64,000 nt of DNA from Methylocystis sp. SC2 (GTDB taxonomy: Bacteria > Pseudomonadota > Alphaproteobacteria > Rhizobiales > Beijerinckiaceae). A program made the translations under genes and the position numbers. The notes under the pieces are model-generated. The model did no database searches, was not told the origin of the DNA, and saw nothing but the letters and a program-made list of their open reading frames with translations. Below, one piece after another: positions 63,298 to 64,000 of this stretch; within the stretch, counting starts at the first letter, position 1; every line of letters begins with the position of its first letter. The stretch lies in assembly GCF_000304315.1 (NCBI RefSeq), contig NC_018485.1, positions 962,501-1,026,500 of the forward strand, in the 5' to 3' direction.

Positions 63298-64000
63298 TTG
63301 AGCGCCCGTCTTGCATCGACGATCGGCTCGCTGCGTTCGCTTTTTTTCAAGATCCTCGCTGGTCTGCGTCGCGCCGGTCGTTTCATCTGGCGCGGCGCGG
63401 TCACTGTCGTCCATCTTTTGCTTTTGGTCTTTCTGACGGTTCTCGTAACCGCTTGGGCCATTTCCACGCCGAAGGACCACCCCTATCGCGTTCTTGATCC
63501 CGACTCGCGCGACTGCAACATGCGGATCGGCGAAAACGGGAACTACGCGTCGCCGGCATGGAATATTCTCGCAGCCTATGGCAACGCCGAAAACGAAGCG
63601 GCGCTCAAGGACGAGGCAGGTCATTGGGACACGAGATTTCAATGCGCGATCCAGCGGCACGAAGTTCCTGTTCCCAACGCTGACGCCAGCAATCGATTGA
63701 ATCCGCTTGGCTACACGCTGGCCTTTCTGGAATTCAAGGAGGATGGCGAGCCCTTCGAGCTGATCAAGGACCCTCATCAGCTGTTCACCATGAACGAATT
63801 GACCGATCGCGTGAGCTATATCGAACGCAGCGCATGGAAGCCGATCACACAGCTTGAGGCGCTCAACGCGCATCTTAGATCAGTTGAAAAGCGCACCCAC
63901 GCCGATGAATTCGGAAACGCCGTCAAGCACAGCAATTATGTAATCGTCTTCGTTCATGGCTGGCGGCATGACGCATCGATCGGAGACGGCAATGTCACCG
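63298..64000 (+). CDS. Membrane-anchored alpha/beta hydrolase, 5' part
   Basis: The gene continues past the window edge; 234 codons are visible. The TTG start at 63298 follows GAGGGGG at good distance. One membrane segment (VVHLLLLVFLTVLVTAWA, about residues 40-57) follows a basic N-terminus. A soluble region of about 150 residues leads to NYVIVFVHGWRHDA, the oxyanion strand and HGW motif of alpha/beta hydrolases. The catalytic serine lies outside the window. Function unknown. Confidence 0.72.
   Translation, partial: MSARLASTIGSLRSLFFKILAGLRRAGRFIWRGAVTVVHLLLLVFLTVLVTAWAISTPKDHPYRVLDPDSRDCNMRIGENGNYASPAWNILAAYGNAENEAALKDEAGHWDTRFQCAIQRHEVPVPNADASNRLNPLGYTLAFLEFKEDGEPFELIKDPHQLFTMNELTDRVSYIERSAWKPITQLEALNAHLRSVEKRTHADEFGNAVKHSNYVIVFVHGWRHDASIGDGNVT

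Overview
The window looks like a chromosomal stretch of a GC-rich alphaproteobacterium of the order Rhizobiales (Hyphomicrobiales). The order miaB-phoH-ybeY-corC-lnt-(xre)-metK, the start of cckA beside a FliO-domain gene, the CtrA-type TTAA-N7-TTAAC box, irr, and a DksA without a four-cysteine finger all point there. Two glnK-amtB pairs, a PHA synthase and the style of the interspersed palindromic repeats would fit a Methylocystis/Methylosinus-like methanotroph. No methane-oxidation gene is present, so the genus is a guess. GTG and TTG starts are frequent.

Layout. 1-5.1 kb: the 5' end of cckA, a divergent FliO-domain gene, a SAM methyltransferase, dksA, icd and trmJ. 5.1-14.3 kb: nfu, tsaB and rimI, then miaB-phoH-ybeY-corC-lnt and an Xre regulator; between rimI and miaB lies a vapC relic where many relatives carry fur, and miaB has no ordinary start codon. 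14.4-19.2 kb: metK, trmB, a CnoX-like thioredoxin, a LON-domain protein, Trm112 and tesB. 19.4-21.5 kb: first glnK-amtB pair behind a sigma-54 promoter. 21.8-25 kb: a periplasmic 5'-nucleotidase and gabD, each followed by repeats. 25-32.5 kb: a yejABEF-like peptide importer, with a VapBC module wedged between yejE and yejF and a RelBE/ParDE-type module after yejF. 32.7-37.5 kb: MaoC, NlpC/P60, an M17 aminopeptidase and the second glnK-amtB pair, with a near-consensus sigma-54 promoter and an NtrC-like site. 37.5-46.5 kb: an antitoxin relic between direct repeats, rplM-rpsI, an MFS carrier, an IS5-like relic, recA, apt, an L,D-transpeptidase, a Gly/Tyr-rich secreted protein, two Kazal proteins, and crcB behind a fluoride riboswitch. 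46.5-48.7 kb: an accessory pair (DUF5131 three-Cys protein plus TcmP). 49-64 kb: rplU-rpmA, a GNAT gene, obgE, several unknowns, an O-methyltransferase, a PepF-type peptidase, a lytic transglycosylase, irr, a peroxiredoxin, phaC, lpdA and the 5' part of an alpha/beta hydrolase.

Most of the window is housekeeping core. The accessory material is four toxin-antitoxin loci (two intact, two relics), one transposase relic, at least three families of intergenic repeats and the DUF5131/TcmP island. The best candidates for poorly described biology are the DUF5131/TcmP pair, the vapC relic at the expected fur position with an abnormal miaB start, and the toxin-antitoxin module embedded in the yej operon.
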